A stretch of DNA of 64,000 bases from Nymphaea colorata (taxonomy: Eukaryota; Streptophyta; Magnoliopsida; Nymphaeales; Nymphaeaceae). Shown piece after piece: positions 47,840 through 59,145 of this stretch; positions within the stretch are counted from its first letter, which is position 1; each line of letters starts with the position of its first letter. The position numbers and the translations under genes are program-made. The DNA lies in assembly GCF_008831285.2 (NCBI RefSeq), contig NC_045139.1, forward strand, positions 13,932,354 through 13,996,353, read 5' to 3'. A model generated the notes under the pieces. That model was not told the DNA's origin and did not search any database. It worked only from the letters and a program-made list of their open reading frames with translations.

Positions 47840-50290
47840 TTCCTTGGGTGCAAGATTGGTTCCATATAAATACGCCATGGGAATACATTTTCAGTAATGA
47901 GTAAGTGTTCCCTCTTGCAAATTAATGATCTCATTTTTATTATTTGTCTGATGGCTTGTGCTGGCAGTCCTGTAAGTATGTCTTCAGTAAATTGTGTGTG
48001 TGTGTGTTTTTTCTCATGTTGCATTCTTCATTCCAGATTGTGGTAAAAAGAAAGAGGTTAGACCAAGATGTTCTGACATTTGACAACAACATTTTAGACA
48101 CAATTGCATCTAGTAGAGGAGCAAAAATGTTCTTTTTTAAAAAATAAAAAAATAAAGTGTTATGATCCCCTTCTCTTTCATTTACTTCCTTTTTTCCTCT
48201 TTGTTCGTCTCTTCTTACCACCTGCAAACTTTCTCTTTTCCTTTCTATTTTCCTTTTCTTTTGTTTTAACTTCACTGTTTCTTCTTCTTCTTCTTCCTAA
48301 CCAACTGCAGGATTCTGCCCCATTTTTACTCTCTTTTATTTATATTTCTTTTCTTATTTTTTCTTGTTTTTTTGCCATCCTTCTTTTTCGCTTTCTGCTA
48401 TGGTGCTTCTTCTTTTTCCTTATTTCATACCCTTTTTTAAGTTAAATATTCATTCTTTTAATTTGTTGATGTGCTATGTGCTAAGTTGTTCATGTCTTAC
48501 GTTTGTCTGGTTGTTTGTGTTCGACGTGCATTGTCCATATTATGAGCTGTATTGTTGCATGTTAATGATTTTCAACATTTAATCACAATTTCCTTTTGGC
48601 TTTTTTTTACGGACTGCCTAGGGTTGCCTACACTGTTGCAAATATGAGTCAGCGCTGTATCTTTTTTGCTAGCTGACTGTGCTTCGACCAGCATGCCTCA
48701 GGCCATAGCAGCCCGTATTGGGATGTTTTTAATTTTTCAATTTAAAAATAACTAATGTCTTTTAAACTGTTTAATAAAACAAAAGAACAATCCAATCCTC
48801 TCGGCACCCAGCATCATTTTGGGAAAGGGCAAATATTCAACGTCAGCTATTGTGTTTTGATTATATAGGGAAAGCCGAACCTCTGCTTCTCTTCCAATAT
48901 CCTCTGTTTTTTCATAGTTGTTGCAGCATGCGTTCAGCCAGTTAAGGTGTTGCTTGTTGGAAAATGGAAATTGTAACTTGTTCTTAAATGTCCTTTGGTA
49001 TTTTAGTAGAAAAGTACAAGATTCTGAGCGCCTGCAGGTGCTTTATGGGTTCCATTTAATTTGCTTAGTAAGCACTGAATCTGTTCTTTATTACTTATGG
49101 AAGCGTGTTTTGTCAGACCTTATGTCTCATCTGGAATCACAATGGCTCCTTGTTCTTTTGTATCTGCAGGTGCTTCTTATTGTCATCTATATTGGTGTCC
49201 TGTTTTATTCAGGTCAGTTTCAGACACTCAACAGACTATTCCTTTGGGCGCCATATATCATGTGAAGATGATGCTGGTTCCGCCCTTGAGGCCAGCCTTC
49301 TCTTTTGTTGTTTCTTGAATCTTGGAATTCTGGCAGCCTGATTGAATCCTGTACACCTCGGAAAACTCTTGGAAAGAAAATCAAGTTACTTCCTCAAAGG
49401 AAAGAAAAAAAAAACCTCAATTTTGCCATAATGAAACCACAATTACCAAGTTGTACCTATTTTGCTACATTAGTTTTCTTCGACAAGCAAACCATACAGG
49501 GGAGTCTGATCGGGTATTCTTCAACAGATTTTACCAATTGTTTACTACAGTGAAAGTACACGTAGGAGTATATTTGGATACAATCACTTTTAGCTTCTTA
49601 ATTAGGTCTGATTTTCTCGTCCTGTGAAAATTGGAATTTGGCATGTAGATTTTGGAACGGATGAGAAACTGATTTGTCCCTTTTCCTTCTCCCTTTTCTC
49701 TTTTTGAAGCAATTTTTTTCCTTTGTATAGAACCATGGGAAAAAAATGTGTATGCAAGTTGGTTTCTTTCATTTTTTCATCATCTTTGCTTCTTAATGTG
49801 TACCTTAATCGTCTGCAATGTATTGTATTTGACATGCCATCTCCTTTATGGCTACATGCGCGACCATGGTTTTATCATGCCTACACATGCATGCTTCCGG
49901 CTGTCGTCGGCTGTCATCATGGTCGTGCATCATCCTGCAGCCACAGTTTTCACTCCCACCGGTATCGTCCTTTCTTTGTCTTCAAATGCTTGTATGAAAC
50001 CATCATCATGTCGGCATCGGCATGCAACTTGACGTGATCAATTGATGGTTATTGATTAATAGATATTTCATATCTGCTTTGATTTCTGTTCCTTTTCCAT
50101 TTCCAATAAATTAATCATTAGTATTTTGCCCTTATTCCGAAAAGTTTAATGCACAGAAACATCTCTCTTCTATATTCTTCGTAAAAGTCGTTGTTCTTCT
50201 GACCGTCGAAAATCTGAGTTTCACATATAGACAGGATAGGATAAATTGAGGCGTATTTAATTCCGTGGGAAAGAAAATGATGCCTTTGTA
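47840..50290. other. Region between the OBERON-like gene and the hAT element
   Basis: It starts with the OBERON-like 3' UTR. A strongly T/C-rich tract runs from about 48160 to 48440. Remaining frames are short and unrelated to known proteins; nothing else seen. Confidence 0.5.
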
Positions 50291-50298
50291 TTTGTGGG
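50291..50298. repeat. Left target-site duplication of the hAT element
   Basis: TTTGTGGG, identical to the copy at 56135-56142. Confidence 0.9.
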
Positions 50299-50310
50299 CA
50301 GGGGTGGGTA

Positions 50311-50516
50311 TCGGGCCGGGCCGGGCCGGCCCGACCCGTTTAGACCCGGCCCGGGTCGGCCCGTTGGGCCCAAACCTGGGCCCGGGCCCGGCCCGATAAT
50401 ATTGACGGGCCGGGCCGGGCCGGGTACCGGGCCAGGTCCACCATACCAAGGCCCAGCCCGGCCCGTTTTGCCGGGCCATCGGGCCGGGTCGGGCCGGGTC
50501 GGGCCGGGTCGGGCCT
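50311..50516. repeat. Left subterminal GGGCC array of the hAT element
   Basis: About 200 bp made mostly of overlapping CGGGCC, GGGCCC and CGGGTC words in both orientations, starting just inside the terminal repeat. Such arrays in hAT elements are known or presumed transposase-binding sites. They can form stable secondary structure. Confidence 0.9.
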
Positions 50517-50568
50517 TGAAAAAAATGCATAAATTGTACTGAGTTTAAAACTTTCAAGATTCATTTAA

Positions 50569-50722
50569 AAAAAAAAAACATAAAGAGCAAGCTAAAAGCG
50601 CAAACTATTTTTGGCCACTCACATGAGTAGAATATTGACAGAATCGTAAAATTTATAGATAAACAAAGCAAAAAGAGAGATTTTTTGCAAGGGCACCAGA
50701 CATGTACATCATTCAAACCATC
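50569..50722. repeat. Internal direct repeat of the hAT element, copy 1
   Basis: A 154-bp segment that matches 51423-51576 base for base except for about seven substitutions, with no indels. It lies between the left array and the transposase gene. Confidence 0.9.
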
Positions 50723-51422
50723 TATCCAAGGCACAACTCTTGTGATAATATGGCAGGGAGTCCCACATGAACCTTAATTACTGTCAAGCGATAAGTTTCT
50801 AATACAAAAGAGCACTCAGCCTTTGAGAGTAACTGTGGACCTCAAAGAACTCACTCATTACTAAGTGAATGAACTAATTACCCACCGTGGCATCCAAGGC
50901 TGGTGAGTGGTGAACAATAATATATAAAAGCTGTTATAGATGCACGCAACTAAAAAAAAATTGGCGAAGTTAAACTAGAACTAATGAAATTGAACCACAA
51001 TTACCATATGAGTTTTGTTACAGCCAAAGTAAGAAGAGTCTATCAGCCGAACCCAAGCAGCAAATAAAATGTCACAAAGTTCTAAAACTAAACAAGCTCA
51101 CAAACAAGAATTTTCGATGCTCAATCACCGCAATTAACAGAACCCTGTAAGTGGCACGCCCATAGGGTAGAGGGATTGATGAGTGAACACCAAATGCAGA
51201 AAATACTAAAAAGAAAGCATGAATTCGACAGCATATTGAGGAACAATAATACAGTATGGCAACAAGCAAGAAGGGGATAGTTAATCTCTAGTATCTTCAC
51301 AATATGTAGATGGTAGTGCACAGAAATTTACCTGTGGCAGACAAGAGAACATCGTCTCCACCTGGATGGTCTTCCAAGAATTGGGTTACAATGTTACATC
51401 ATATACCTGCTTTTATCATTTC

Positions 51423-51576
51423 AAAAAAAAAACATAAAGAGCAAGCTAAAAGGGCAAATTATTTTTGGCCACTCACACCAGTAGAATATTGACAGAATCA
51501 TAAAATTTATAGATAGACAAATCAAAAAGAGAGATTTTTTGCAAGGGCACCAGACATGTACATCATTCAAACCATC
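51423..51576. repeat. Internal direct repeat of the hAT element, copy 2
   Basis: Second copy of the 154-bp repeat, about 850 bp from the first in the same orientation. It differs from copy 1 mainly at seven scattered bases. Confidence 0.9.
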
Positions 51577-52050
51577 ATTACATTACATCGTATCAATTTG
51601 CGCACAAAATCTGTCTCTCTCTCTCTCTTGTTAAAGGTCCTCTATAAATGTGAAGAACCGTATAATATTTACTGAACAAACTCATAATGTTTAAGTTTGA
51701 CATGAACTTCAAGACTCTGCACAAGATATTATACAAAGATGCGACACCCATATCTGAGAGCAACAAAAAAATGCAAAGAAATGATAACGTCAGTAGAGAA
51801 TTCATGGTTGTAGCTTGAAATGTCCACCTGCAATTTAACATGAAAAAGAAATGTTAATAAAAATTAACATGTACTTGTCAACATATAATACGAAACATTA
51901 ATTACAAAAATTACCATAATTAATAAGCATGCACTCGATTAACATTCATTGTTATCCAGGTGCTCTGCATCATGAGAACTGTAACAAAGACACTTATTAA
52001 TTTAAGCACACTATTAAGTTAATATGTATAAACTATGAAGCATGAACATC

Positions 52051-54015
52051 TTACCTTTCACACAAGTTGCTTGCATCACGAATCCAACTTTGTGTGCATA
52101 TTAATGACTCTACATTTTCGGGAGTAGTTGAACATCGATAATCATTAATAATTCTTCCCGATGTACTGAATGCAGATTCTGAAGCAACTGTAGATACAGG
52201 AATAGCTAACATATCTCGAGCCATCCTTGCTAGAATTTTGTATTTGCTTTCATTTGCCTTCCACCAAGATAATATGTTGAACTCTATAGTAGGTGAAATT
52301 TCTTCCATTGGATCAAACAAATATTTATCTAGATCAGTGTGAACCACTACAGGAGATACAGAGTTGACATATGCTTTAAACCCATATCTAGACACACTTT
52401 TATATTCTTCCATTGCAATCATGGTACTAGTGGATGCATTGGCCCTTCCCATATTACACGTGTCACTATCTTCATACATATTTCTGTACTCAGCATATAA
52501 TTCATGAAGAGTGCTCTCTATAATTTCACATTTCACTATTGCATCAGGTTTATCTAAATTGCCAAGCAAATACTTCAAGTATGACAACTTGAACCTAGGA
52601 TCCATAATAGCTGCAATTGCAAAGAGAATATTATAGCCCTTAAAGTATTTGTCAAATTTTTCTTGCATTTTGCATGCCAATGCCCTTATATGTTCATTTG
52701 ATGCTCCACGATGCCTATACAAATGATGGTAAATTGATACGATTTCTTCAAAAACTAGATTAGCTGTTACCTGCTTGGTGGTAGAGAATAAATTTGTTGC
52801 ATCGTAGAAGACCTTTAAGAACTGACATAAATCTGATGCATGAGACCACTCATCCTCAGAAGGCAAATATGTATAACTGGGATCACACGATGCCAAATGT
52901 TGAAAGACATCTTTGAATAATAATGCATCTCTCAACATTATAAATGTAGAATTCCATCGAGTAGGAACATCATAGTTTAAACCTTTTTTCTCATCCAAAC
53001 CCATTGTCTTTACACATTCTTTGAAAGCATGTAGTCATTTTGGTGATCCCCTTATATATTTGACACTGTCACGAACTTTTGAAATTGTATCGTCCATATC
53101 ATTCATACCATCTCTAACTATCAGATTTATGATATGTGCACCACAACGAATATGAAAGTACTCCCCTCTCAATGGAAATGAAATATTATTTTTCCTTTCT
53201 ATGGTCATTCTCAACAAACTTATTCCACTATCATTTGTTGAACAATTATCAGCAGTGACAGAAAACAACTTCAAATGAATACCCCACTTAGTAGTAATGC
53301 ACTCCAACACAGATTCACAAATGCAAATTGCATTATGTGGTGGAGGCACATGTATAAAATTAAGTATGTGAGAGTGCAATTGCCAATCTGTATCAATATA
53401 AGAGGCTGTCAAGCATAAGTACCCTAACGTCTGTTGTGAGGACCACATATCAAATGTCAATGATATCCGTTGCACTTGGTTATTTACAAGTTCTTGATAT
53501 CTCTTTTTTTCAGTCAAGAACATTGACTGTACCTCTTTTGTAAGTGTTCTTCTAGAAATTGGCACAAACCTTGGATTTAAAAGCTTTAGAAGATTGTTAA
53601 GATATTCATATTCTGCAATACTGAAAGGAAGTGCATGCATTATTGCCAACTTAGCCAAACCTTTTCTTATACAGTCCATATCAAGTTTGTGTAGACTTAA
53701 ATTTGAAGCTCCAGATTCACCAACTCCAAATGACAACGTGTTTTGTTTTCCATCAAGTATTTGTTTTCTGACACATGTATCTCTATGTCGTTTCAAGTGG
53801 CTCGTACCACTGCTACTTTGTGCAGTAAATCGTTCACCACAATGTTTGCATTTCGCCCACTCTTTTCCATTAAATTCTACTAATTTGAAGTCATTCCATA
53901 CTATCGAAGTTCTTTTTCTCTTGGATTGAACGTCTTTTTCAGTACATGTAAAAGATTCATCTTCCTCTACATCTGCCATCGGACAATATTCTTCATCCCC
54001 AATGTTAGATGACAT
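52051..54015 (-). pseudogene. hAT transposase (BED finger, hAT dimerisation domain) with one in-frame stop
   Basis: The minus-strand frame runs from the ATG at 54015 to a TGA at 53037-53035. It then continues in the same frame for 327 more codons to the stop at 52051, equivalent to about 654 codons, a usual length for plant Ac-like transposases. Residues about 40-81 form a BED finger (CKHCGERF then HLKRH). Asp189 in LTFDMWSS and Asp256 in SVTADNCSTND fit the first two DDE acidic residues, and RCGAHIINLIV is the family Cys-x2-His motif. The second part holds NYDVPTRWNSTFIML, AAIMDPRFKLSYLKY and the C-terminal dimerisation block (LARMARDMLAIPVSTVASES and ENVESLICTQSWI). The stop falls in a conserved tract (YIRGSPK before it, LHAFKECVKT after it). 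An Arg CGA-to-TGA change is a likely cause. Apart from this the frame is intact, so the copy is probably non-autonomous. Confidence 0.93.
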
Positions 54016-55952
54016 GACTTACTATTTGAATGATATCCCTACAACCTAAACATAAAGTCATAGGGAAACCAATTACAAAAATTCTCACAAGTTTCATAGA
54101 CATGCATCAACAGTACATGTGACTAGAGGCAGGTCATCACATTAGAGAAAAAGTTCCATGAACTAGGTTCAGCATATAATAAGATACTAATTTCCAGTTT
54201 ACTCACAATGACACATAAAGTTAGTTAAAGATGCTACTTAGCACGGTAGCCTTGACATAGATACTAATATAAGAAGACCTTATATTTCATTCATCATACA
54301 ATATAAATGTTAAAAATGAGATTAACTTTGCTCCAATACATTACTTCTCCAACCTGATAAGGTAGGGAAAAAACTGGAAAGAGTTCAAGAAGATTGACAA
54401 AAAGTGTTGTTCCTTAAACAGCCATGCTCTGCAAGTTAAAATGGTTCATCCAAAGAGATGGCATAAACAATTAGATTACAATAACCAAAGATCATGGGAC
54501 AAAAACCAGTAAAACTATTGATGGTTTGATAATTGACACTATTTTAGGCCCTCAAAACTAAATGAATGAAATAATTTTACCTCAGTGGAATGAGATGGTG
54601 TTCCAAGCAGCACCAGCAACTTCTTTTGGAATGAGTTTCCAGAAACCTGCAATATCACCTATTAGGTAGGTATAAATGATAGCAAAATTGAACTTGAGTT
54701 ATTGAGCATATATGTGCATGTGTGTGCTTCTCGAGATACAGAAAAATATATATGCAAGTCTGCGCTTCAATTGAGAAGGGAGATCAATTTCATCAAATAA
54801 TAATGTAATAGATGAGATCAATAGGAACATGCTGTAAAAACATGAATTCCAAACTTAGAAAACCATGATCCCGGACAAGCTGCAGCCTCCACCCCTCTCT
54901 TCAACTTTTTGAATCAGAAAATAAAATGAAAAGGAGAGGAAGATTAGTAACAGTAATCATCAAATAACAGAAGAGAGTGGACATTGTATAGCAGAAAAGC
55001 CATTAAGATGACCATTAAGATGTTTAATCATGGACCATATTATGGCTGAACAAGCAACTTGTGCAACTATATGGAATTGTATGTATTGGTTTCACTCATT
55101 TTGTATTTCTGAGATGTGCATGTTTGATGGGAAGGCAATAGTCAGAATTTTATATGACATCAATTTCTTCTATTTGCTCGTAAATGTGGAGTTTTAAACA
55201 AAGGCACCATGATGTCAGAAAATGACTTCAATTCGACTTTCAGACCAAATAAATCATTGACTGTGCAGCTCGTTGCAAGTCTTGGCATTGTTCTATGTTG
55301 TTTCTTTCCCATATGTTTCACATTTTTATCTTAAAAAGTATCATTGGAAAAAAGTTTTTCCCACAACCAAACAAAAAGACCAACCCGTGGGCATCAGCCA
55401 TCATGACCTTTGAAACATGCCCTCTTGGCCTCTTATTGAATCCTGCAATTGACACCGATTGGTAAAACATGATTACTGATATGGAAGTAAGTAACGTCAC
55501 AGCCAACTATAGAACGATCATCACTGATATGAAAGGATACAAAGATACAAAGAGTGATGAGAGAATGACAAAGCCCTAACTAAGTTTTGCAACTTGCAAG
55601 AGCAGCGTGTACCCCCAATCTGGGCGAAAGGCAATAACCCCCAATCCCCCATTATCCCTGTATCGTGTAAGAGCAGCATGTACCTTCAAAAGGGCGAAGG
55701 GCGACGATGGCCCAGTGGTGGTCTGGTGGAGCGGAGACAGTGGCGGTGGTGGACTGGCTGAGTGGCTGGGTATAAGATTCTTCAGGTATCGACTGTAGAA
55801 CAATGGAAACGGCTCTGCGGCTCTGCGAGTTTGCCTTCCTCGAATCCTCGATGGACGATGGAAAACAGGAAAAGGAAAACCAAAAGCGAAAAGGGGAAAA
55901 TGTGAAAGTGAAACAAGGGGAGCCGTGCGAGAAGATTGTTGACCTAACACAC

Positions 55953-56134
55953 TAACGGGCCGTCGGGCCGGGCCGGGCCAGAGAAGTGATAACCAGGCCC
56001 GGCCCGTTAAGATCTCGGGCCGGGCCGGGCTCACTAAAGTTCGGCCCGATAACCAAATTCCTCAGCCCAAACCCGGCCCATACCGGGCCGGGCCGGGCCG
56101 GCCCAGCGGCGGCCCGACCCGACGCCCAGGCCTA
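55953..56134. repeat. Right subterminal GGGCC array of the hAT element
   Basis: Mirror counterpart of the left array: clustered GGGCCGGGCC, GGCCCGTT and GGCCCGA words separated by short AT-rich spacers, running to the element end. Confidence 0.9.
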
Positions 56135-56142
56135 TTTGTGGG
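56135..56142. repeat. Right target-site duplication of the hAT element
   Basis: TTTGTGGG, identical to the copy at 50291-50298, directly abutting the terminal TA of the element. Confidence 0.9.
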
Positions 56143-58485
56143 GGGTTTTAAATCGGTCCGTGAACGTGGTGGTATAGATATGATGAGATTGAAGATCCAT
56201 GATTAAGCGGAAACTCAAAGAGGATGGGCTATGCTATAGGGTTAGGACCGGAGCCTGATCCTCGAATTCAAGATTTCTCTCCTGCTATCTTTTTGAAAAA
56301 CCTGCTAAGATTACCTTTCACTTAAATGATGTTTCTAGATGTCAAAGTTAAATGGATGAGTGATTGTGTTCGGACCGACATTGGTACTTGAAAAATTTGG
56401 AACTTGAAACCATCTTAGAACTCTTTATATTCCTAATGTTATCTCATGAGGTGGGAATTCAAATTTAAAGCAGATGTTTGAATCAACAACTAACCAAGAA
56501 ATGCTTTTTTCTATGGTCGGCATATTCTTTGTCCAGGATAATTTCTCTGGGTATCCAACCATGTCCTTGAGACATCCAACATGGAGGAGGTTACCGGTTA
56601 AACACTTTGGTGCCTCTTGCCAAAATAAGCTGGTAATTATCTCGGTGTAAAATTGGGTTGGACATGTAATACCCAAGCTTCCTTGTGAAAAAGGAAGTAT
56701 TTTTTATGCACTCAGATGCTGGCAGAGAGTTCTTATGTAGAAACAAATTTCTCTTCTAACAATATATTACTCAAAATCTAGATTAACATGTAATATTCCT
56801 TTTGTTTGCGGATTTATTCTGAATTTCCCCTATATCTTGGGGAAAATGAACGGCAAGGTTTCCCCAGGACTACTTTCTTGTATGTCTTTTCTGAGATCGC
56901 TTTGGACTATTAGTCTTAGCAATTTCGACAATTACGAAAGGTTGTTCCGCATTAAAAAGCCAAAGACATGACTGAGAGAAGCATGCCCGCTATGGACTAT
57001 GCGACGACAAACTCTCTCTGACATAGAACCTGCAGTCAATTGTTCTTTTCTCAAAAGAGCACATATGGTTGAAACCTTAGGCTATGTAAAGTACTTGCTT
57101 TTCTCCACATCCATCCTTATGGGGTAATTGATGTATCCATCTTTACCTTGTTAGGATTGGCAAGTTCATTGTTTATCATAACCATTTCAATTCTTCGATG
57201 TTTAGTTTGTTAACTTATAAAAGAGTTCTTTAAATGAAATGATACAGATGCCCACAAAGGAGAAAGGAAGGAGTGACTTGGCACGTTATCAAGTAAATAA
57301 TTTCAATAACATAAACTCATCTTGCTGGCACTGTATCCAGCATAAGCCGTTAACCAGGGTAAAATTCTACTAAAAGTTCAAATGCCAGGATACGTGCAGC
57401 TTACGATGGAGTTGCCAAGTTGCCTCTAAGTTGGGAATGAATGGAAAAGGTCTTTCTTAAACATAATAAGTAAAACTCAAAATTTAATATTTGCATTAAT
57501 TTGAACTTTATATGCCTCAAGGGCCGTGGTGCAATCGAACAGCGTGGTCCAAAGTTTGAATCCTCTGGTTATTGCCACACTCCTAGCATCCAAGCGCCAG
57601 TTTTTTGGGCTGCAAACAGCGACAAGTGTGATGTCCAATTAAAATGATGTATCATAGGTCCGTTTAGGTCCTAAAACAAGCCAGATCCTTGGAGGCAGAA
57701 GTCCTTGGGATTTTGTCTCCTAAGATGGTTTTCTCCTACAAATCTATCTGTTTGACTTCCCGTACAGATGCTGTTCTGGATACTACCTTGGGTGAATGTT
57801 AGTGGTGACTCACGTCGCAGAGACGTCCACCGGCAGCAAATGCGCATGAATGACAAACCAAACATAAGATGGAGCAGCTCAGATTAAATACAAATTGATG
57901 AATTTTTAGTCAACGAATTGAGCTTGATAAGTCCAATGGTTTGCTGCTAGCTAAAAAAATTAAAGCCGAGTGCTATCAGGCATATCAAAAGCTTATACGC
58001 AGATAAGTTGATGATGCATTTTTTATTACTTTACTACGTTGATGGTGCTTTTAGGGCATGGGTAAGTTAAAACTTAAATACGCCAATCGGTACTCACGGC
58101 AGCCCACTTCTACTGAATGCAAAGAGTACAAAGACAAGATATCCAGTTGCAGGGCTACTCCTGAAAACGTCCTACATCCGTGTTTTTTTCCCGAAATACC
58201 ACCTCCTTTTGTAAAGGCATCTGATTGGTGCCTTGAATTTCTCAAGTTGCAGAAAGCAATGGATAGTTCATAGTTACAGAGAGATCAACAACAGTTGGTT
58301 GCTCGCTTGCGATTGCAGGGAGAAACACAACTACAGTTGAAAGAAGCCTATGACTCAGTACTAGGACGCAGTATGTATTCACTTTAAGCAAAAAAAACGC
58401 AATAAAGGATGACCAGAAGGATGAGTCAGACATGAGGCACATTTTCAAGCCCCAGAGGAAAACAAAGAGTTGCCGCAAAGAGGCC
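56143..58485. other. Region between the hAT element and the HSP20-like gene
   Basis: No gene recognised; frames are short on both strands. A tRNA-like fragment lies at 57521-57577. The part next to 58486 is the likely 3' UTR of the minus-strand HSP20-like gene. Confidence 0.45.
57521..57577 (+). repeat. tRNA-like fragment, possibly a SINE head or tRNA relic
   Basis: GGGCCGTGGTGCAATCGAAC resembles a tRNA 5' part with an A-box-like stretch, and GTTTGAATCCTCTGG resembles a B box (GTTCGAATC) with its stem. Stems pair poorly, so it is not a working tRNA gene as it stands. Confidence 0.35.
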
Positions 58486-59145
58486 TCACTGTACAAGAAC
58501 AAGCGGCTCAAGCCTAGAGATAATTGAGCTTCCAACATTCACTTTGCAATCTAGTTCCTGCAATTTGGCTGACCCGTTAGTCGATGCTCCTCCATCTCCA
58601 CTTCCATAACCACCATTGATCTCTGCATCCGGTGAAGCTTCACGCCAATCATCTTTCCCATTAGGACCATTTTCTTCTTCACCTTCTGCAGCACTCTCAT
58701 CTGAACAATCTGCACTCTTGGGGACAGTGATAATCAACTCTCCTGCTATATAAGCAGCTTTAGCGAGGTCCGGCCTAGTAGATGGTGGCAGCCTGAACCG
58801 CCATAAGTCCAGTTCCAGCTCGTCGAATGACAATTCGAGCATGTTCTCTCCACGAATTATGATCTTGGACACCCCAGGAATGACCTCCACCAGATGGGCT
58901 TCAACATCCCCAGTGATCTGATCAGTGATCAATGCAAACCTGAAGCAGGCCTCATCTTCTTGGACAGAAACATCGGCCTCCGCATGGAAAGGCAGCTCCA
59001 AAACCCGACTGAAAATATGAGGGAGCCTCCGGAGGTTCTTCTGCCTTCCTGTAATGGAGAAGGAACGCAACCCTGCTTCAGCAAGGCTTGCATTAATGTC
59101 GTAATGGAATGCTATGTTCCGTTTCTGAGGAAGAGGAACCATCAT
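58486..59145 (-). CDS. HSP20-like (alpha-crystallin domain) protein
   Basis: This is a single visible coding exon giving 219 residues from the ATG at 59145, or 218 from the adjacent ATG at 59142. The alpha-crystallin-type domain spans about residues 50-150: FSRVLELPFHAEADVSVQED, FRFALITDQ, VEVIPGVSKIIIRG, LELDLWRFRLPPSTRPDLAK and GELIITVPK. This order matches a plant subgroup of HSP20-like proteins that differ from the classical 15-22 kDa heat-shock proteins. The tail after residue 150 is acidic then Gly/Ser/Asn-rich and looks disordered. No signal peptide or membrane segment is seen after the chosen start. The frame is open upstream to 59280, but that part lacks domain features, and a splice acceptor (CCAATCAG) on the minus strand near 59219 suggests it is leader. 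A chaperone or stress role is inferred from the family. Confidence 0.82.
   Translation of the reverse strand: MMVPLPQKRNIAFHYDINASLAEAGLRSFSITGRQKNLRRLPHIFSRVLELPFHAEADVSVQEDEACFRFALITDQITGDVEAHLVEVIPGVSKIIIRGENMLELSFDELELDLWRFRLPPSTRPDLAKAAYIAGELIITVPKSADCSDESAAEGEEENGPNGKDDWREASPDAEINGGYGSGDGGASTNGSAKLQELDCKVNVGSSIISRLEPLVLVQ

Larger units (their letters stand above)
50299..56134 (-). mobile_element. hAT DNA transposon, 5.84 kb, with 8-bp target duplication
   Basis: The element is bounded by the identical 8-bp target duplication TTTGTGGG at 50291-50298 and 56135-56142. The left end reads CAGGGGTGGGTATCGGGCC and the right end, in reverse, TAGGCCTGGGCGTCGGGTC; 13 of 19 positions match. Both ends carry long GGGCC/CGGGTC arrays, a typical place for transposase binding. 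Inside, on the minus strand, is a transposase frame with a BED zinc finger and hAT C-terminal domain. An 8-bp duplication is the known signature of the hAT superfamily. The identical duplications and the mostly intact frame suggest a fairly recent insertion. The region 54016-55950 presumably holds its promoter and 5' leader introns. Confidence 0.93.

Noticed and set aside
50132-50564. Pro/Gly/Arg-rich open frames
   Set aside because: They are produced by the GGGCC arrays at the left hAT end, not by genes.
55576-56177. Frames at the right hAT end
   Set aside because: They overlap the subterminal array and probable leader of the transposase gene; no conserved domain.
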